The notes below the pieces were generated by a model. It saw nothing but the letters and a program-made list of their open reading frames with translations, did not search any database and was not told where the DNA came from. DNA of 64,000 nt, taken from positions 128,038 through 192,037 of the forward strand of contig CAVYTB010000010.1 in the NCBI GenBank assembly GCA_963771295.1, read 5' to 3'. Of the stretch, positions 60,083 to 64,000 are shown piece after piece (positions within the stretch are counted from its first letter, which is position 1; each line of letters opens with the position of its first letter). The stretch comes from Acidiferrum sp963771295 (GTDB lineage Bacteria; Acidobacteriota; Terriglobia; Acidiferrales; UBA7541). The position numbers and the translations under genes were made by a program.

Positions 60083-62035
60083 TTCGAAAAATACGCCGCC
60101 GACCGCTCGGTCGCTCCTGCTCCCGGAGCCACCGACGACGGTTCAGGAGTGGTGACACTGCTCGAAACGCTACGTGCTCTGCGTAGCGGTACCCCACCGA
60201 GAAACGATGTGGTCATTGTGTTCACCGATGGGGAAGAACTCGGAACAGTGGGAGTGCAGGGTTTCGTGGACGAGCATCCGTGGGCGAAAGAGATATCCGT
60301 AGCTTTGAACCTGGACGCCGGCGGAAGCTGCGGACCGGCTTCAATCAGCGAAACAAAACATCTCCACGAATGGTTGGTCCGCGAGATCGCCAAAGCAGTT
60401 CCTCACCCACTCACAACTTCCCTTGATCTCTTCCCCAGGTTTGCGGGTCTCGATTCCACAGAACTCGATTCCGCGATCCCGACGCTGGAAGGAGGTTATA
60501 GCGGTTGCAGAACCGCCTATCACACAAGGATGGATAATCTCCAGTATCTCGATCCCCGCAGTATTCAGGACGAGGGAAATTACACGTTAGCGGTCGCACG
60601 TGATCTCGTGGACTTGGATCTCAAGCGGACTCGCGTCGAGCACCGCCTCGTTTATTTTGCTTTTTTCGGACGACTCATCATCTATCTGATGACCTGGGTC
60701 CTGCCCTTGATGGTTATCACGCTCGCACTTTTTATTGGTGTATTGCTACTCGCTTTCAGACGCGGGCGCCTGAGTGGACGTGGTCTAGGATTGAGTTTGC
60801 TCCTCTGGCCGGCAGCGGCGGCCACGACAAGCGGGGCGGTTGCTTTCCTTTGGTGGGTCCTCGAGGCGCTCCATCTGGTGAGCAGTTCCTTTGAGTCCGC
60901 CTATAACGCCCAAACATATGCCTTGGGTTTCCTGACGCTCACCATCGCAGCCACATCGTCGCTATATGTGACCTTCCACCGCAAGGCGGGCGCCTTGGAC
61001 CTGGCGATGAGCGCTTTTCTGCTGTGCATGGCACTGTTGGTTCTTACCTATTTCTTCGCGCCAGGCACGAGCTTCCTGCTTATGTGGCCTCTCTTCTTCG
61101 CTTTGCTCCCACTCGGCGTGGGACTTGTCTTAGACCGACCTGACTCAAAGGTATTAAAGATAGTCCAATTAATTTGCGCGGGCATCCCGGTTTTTCTGTT
61201 TACTCTTCTCATCTGGGATTTGGCCATCTTGGAGTCAGGCGTAATGCAGACCATGCTCTCCCTCAGCATTTTCACTGTGGTCTTGCTTGCACTGTTGGCG
61301 CCACAGCTTGAGGTGATGACGGCACACCGCAAATGGCTCCTTCCAGGGGCCTGCGCAGTCCTGAGCCTCAGCTTCATTTCGTTCGGCGCCCTCCACAGTG
61401 GCTACGACGCCTTGCATCCTCGGCCGGATAGCCTTGCTTACTGGTTGAATGCGGATTCCGGCAAAGGTCAATGGATCAGCTTGGATGAAAGGCTCGATGG
61501 TTGGACTTCACAGTTTCTGACGGGCGGCATCGAACGCGACAAGATCGACATATTCGTTACGCCGAGAGGAGAGTCGGTCCTAAGAACTGACGCTCCGCCA
61601 GTGAAATTACCTGCACCGGAAATCGTGACGCTGGACGACTCCGTATCGAGCAACGAGCGCATTTTGCGGCTGCGACTGACTTCTCTGCGGCATGCGGATG
61701 TGTTGTGGGTGGCACTTGAGAAGGTGACTGTTCTTCGCGCGACGATCGGCGGTAAAAAGCTTCCGTCCAAGGCTGTTGAACCCAATGACCGGCTCTGGGG
61801 TTTCTACTATGCTGTTCCCCCTGCAGATGGAATTGAACTGGACATTGCCGTGGGCCTCGCCGATGCTCCGCAGCTAACGCTGACCGACCAGACCAATGGT
61901 TTACCTGACCTTCCCGGCTTGCACATCAAGCCCCGAGCTGATGACCAGATGCCACTCCATTACTACCCTGCATTTGATTCGACCATTCTAGTGAGCCATT
62001 CGATCTCAGTAGCTCGGTACAAATCTCCTCAATAA
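60083..62035 (+). pseudogene. 5'-truncated M28 family metallopeptidase with multiple membrane helices
   Basis: The frame shows M28 similarity from about 60083: APGATDDGSGVV (metal Asp), then FTDGEELG (catalytic Glu and metal Glu), LNLDAGG (metal Asp) and TAYHTRMDN (metal His). After residue 200 or so come about eight to nine hydrophobic helices and a C-terminal beta-rich domain, as in ER-metallopeptidase-like proteins. The N-terminal part, with the first metal ligand normally in an H-Y-D motif, is missing: the residues before SVAPAPGA read YAADR and then run into unrelated sequence, with no start codon before GTG 60149. An inactive remnant is likely, though a 628-residue product from GTG 60149 is formally possible. 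Confidence 0.65.
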
Positions 62036-62065
62036 TTCCGCAGAATGGCCGAAGTCGAGAAACGA

Positions 62066-62296
62066 TTATAAAACGAAGGGCTTGCGGCCGCTCGTGACCC
62101 TTTCCTGAGCCAGAATCCAACCCGTGTCCGGGACGTGTAGCCGGTTCACTGGCGAAGTGAGCGGAGCTCCATAGAGGCACACCTGGAACACCCCGCCAAG
62201 AGCCGCGTTGTGTTGACAGATCCCAACGGCGGGTCCTGTGCCAACTTGTCCGAACTGCAACCCGATCACTCCCAGATAGTTGGTCCAGTTGGGCAT
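62066..62296 (-). other. Possible gene remnant in the gap 62036-62489
   Basis: A minus-strand frame reads MPNWTNYLGVIGLQFGQ, then GICQHNAALGGVFQVCLYG and PVNRLHVPDTGW. It has protein-like composition and continues upstream without a start to a stop near 62330, so it looks like a fragment of a secreted protein. I do not recognise the family. Nothing else is visible in this gap. Confidence 0.3.
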
Positions 62297-62489
62297 CGTG
62301 CTGTTAAGTATCGAGAAGTCGGCTTGTGGTCAGGAAATCAAGCGCTGACGAGATGCGCGTTTGTCGGTACTAACCGACCGGCAAGCTGATAACTTCCGGG
62401 TTGCCGTAATCCGCCCGCAATCGCCGCAATCGGAGGCAGGCTGCAAAAGGAGTTCCTCCTGCTATGATCGTCCGTCAAACGGAGCAACC

Positions 62490-63944
62490 ATGCGCAAGCT
62501 GATTTTCTTTCTGTTTTTTCTGGTGTTATCAACCCCCATTGTGTCCGCACAGCAGTACGATCTGGTGCTCGAAGGCGGACGTGTCATGGATCCCGAAACC
62601 GGCCTGGATGCTGTGCGCAACGTTGGCATCCGTGACGGAAAGATTGTCCGCATCTCGTCCGAGGCGCTGAGCGGACGCCGGGTCATCCATGCCGGCGGGC
62701 TGGTGGTCGCTCCCGGATTCATTGACCTTCACCAGCACGGCCAGGAGATGGAGAGCCAGCGCGTGAAAGCGCTCGACGGCGTAACCACGGCGCTCGAACT
62801 GGAAATCGGCGCGCCCGACGTCGCTCAGTTCCTGAAAACGAAAGAGGGCCACTCGCTCATTCACTACGGCACCGCCGCCAGCCATGCGGCGGCACGGGCT
62901 CTGGTATTCGGAGCGCCGCTGCCGCCCGGAGAAATCCTGCCGAAGAGCGGCCCCGCGACCGATCAGCCCGCGACCCCAGAGCAAATCCATGCGGATCGAA
63001 CAGCGCCTGCGTGCGGAGCTGGACGCGGGCGGACTGGCCCTCGGCATGGGAATTCAGTACACGCCCGGAGCCACCCGGCTGGAAGTCATTGATATGTTCC
63101 GTCTGGCCGCCGAGCGCAGGGTGCCGGTTTACACTCATATGCGCAGTTCGGGCCGCGTCGATCCCGGGTCCTCGATCGAATCCGTGAGTGAAGTGATCGC
63201 AGCGTCTGCCATCACCGGCGCTTCGCTGCACATCGTGCACATCAACAGCTCTTGCTTGCGCGATGCGCCCGGAGTGCCTCTCCATGGTCGAAGGAGCGCG
63301 CGCCCGCGGCCTCGATGTCACTACCGAAGCCTATCCCTACATCGCGGGTATGACCTATATCAACTCTGCGCTCTTCAATCCGGGCTGGCAGGAAAAGGAG
63401 GGGGGCATCAGCTATGGCGACCTCGTTCTTCCCAACACCGGCGAGCACCTCACTAAGGAGCGCTTCGACGAACTCCACAATTCAAGCACGACCCAAGACG
63501 GTGCTGGTCTTCTCCAATACTCAAGAGGTGCTGGACAAAGTGATCCCTCACCCACTGGTGATGATCGCCAGCGATGGCTTCCAAGGCCATCCTCGCAACG
63601 CCGGAACCTATTCGCGCGTGCTGGCCCAATACGTACGGGAAAAGGGGACAATCACGCTGATGGATGCGCTGCGAAAGATGAGTCTGATGCCGGCGGAGAT
63701 GCTCGAGCGCTCCACTCCCGCGGCACGCCAAAAAGGCAGGTTGCAGGAGGGCGCCGACGCCGACATTGTTGTGTTCGACGCGGCGACCATCAGCGATCAC
63801 GCCACATTCGAGAAACCGATGGAGCCGAGTGTAGGAGTGCACTACCTGGTGGTAGCAGGAATCGTGGTCGTCGATGAGGGCAAGATCGTTCCCGATGTAT
63901 TTCCCGGTCGCGCTCTGCTAGGGCGCGCAGCATTGCATGACTAG
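62490..63944 (+). pseudogene. Amidohydrolase (D-aminoacylase/N-acyl-D-glutamate deacylase-like) broken by three frameshifts
   Basis: ATG 62490 (GGAG five bases upstream) opens a signal peptide (MRKLIFFLFFLVLSTPIVSA) and an amidohydrolase start: YDLVLEGGRVMDPETGLDAV, APGFIDLHQHGQ (metal site). The sequence continues in three further frames: MRIEQRLRAELDAGGLALGMG after about 62985; ECLSMVEGARARGLDVTTEAYPY after about 63270; and TVLVFSNTQEVLDKVI with SDGFQGHPRNAGT after about 63490, ending at 63944 with the usual ADADIVVFDA tail. Together they cover a full-length enzyme. Each change is a plus-one shift. At about 63270 a single extra G explains it. The gene is non-functional unless these are sequencing errors. 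Confidence 0.8.
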
Positions 63945-64000
63945 CGCTCGCTAAGGTCTCCCTAAGCACGCGACCTCGAATCGCGGGATCAGTCCTCTGA

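Noticed and set aside
1..64000. CRISPR arrays, insertion sequences, prophage or integrase genes
   Set aside because: No repeat-spacer pattern, transposase, integrase or phage structural motif was seen on either strand.

Overview
The window looks like chromosomal DNA of an Acidobacteriota bacterium, probably class Terriglobia. The basis is protein style, not a marker gene. There are four very large Oar-like TonB-dependent receptors, each with an N-terminal carboxypeptidase-regulatory-like domain and ending in an aromatic residue. There are also many exported TPR proteins, an FG-GAP/ASPIC-UnbV/redoxin/TPR fusion, YSC84, and beta-xylosidase/xylose isomerase genes. No rRNA, tRNA, CRISPR array, phage or insertion sequence was found.

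Layout. 0-4.6 kb: the 3' part of a hybrid histidine kinase (GAF, HisKA, ATPase, two receivers, HPt), four bases before an RsbU-type response-regulator phosphatase. 4.8-9.4 kb: a YSC84 lipid-binding protein and an Oar-like receptor with a good promoter and terminator. 9.6-16.3 kb: exported TPR proteins and a Tat-type CRTAC1-like fusion protein. 16.4-24.2 kb: a sulfate-assimilation operon, cysD-cysN-cysH-tauE, followed by a TonB-dependent receptor. 24.3-28.8 kb: three TPR proteins and galE. 28.9-41.5 kb: a carbohydrate region with a TonB receptor, a LacI-type regulator, a GH3 beta-xylosidase/glucosidase, xylA, a Tat-exported sugar isomerase-like protein, a Gfo/Idh/MocA oxidoreductase and nagB. 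41.6-49.7 kb: a KdpE/OmpR-type regulator, a fourth receptor, a coiled-coil porin and a PAS histidine kinase. 50.2-64 kb: leuA, an acyl-CoA ligase, a lipase, a SagB-type oxidoreductase and several broken genes.

The most interesting part is the sulfur locus. A short ORF ahead of cysD encodes a peptide with seven cysteines in 33 residues (CCACCLCC core). It is followed by an intrinsic terminator and by a segment that can pair with the 5' arm of that terminator, which is the logic of a cysteine-responsive transcription attenuator. A second short ORF (five cysteines in 17 residues) begins on the tauE stop codon and lies just upstream of the TonB receptor gene. So the receptor appears to be under the same cysteine signal and probably imports a sulfur-containing compound. 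The operon makes APS (CysD/CysN) and reduces it directly (CysH with four Fe-S cysteines). Consistently, the C-terminal APS-kinase-like domain of CysN has lost its P-loop.

The last 13 kb shows gene decay. Two divergent genes have lost their 5' halves at one deletion junction near 51.49 kb. A frameshift splits the acyl-CoA ligase N-terminus, an M28 peptidase lacks its N-terminal part, and an amidohydrolase is broken by three frameshifts. Some single-base shifts could be sequencing errors.
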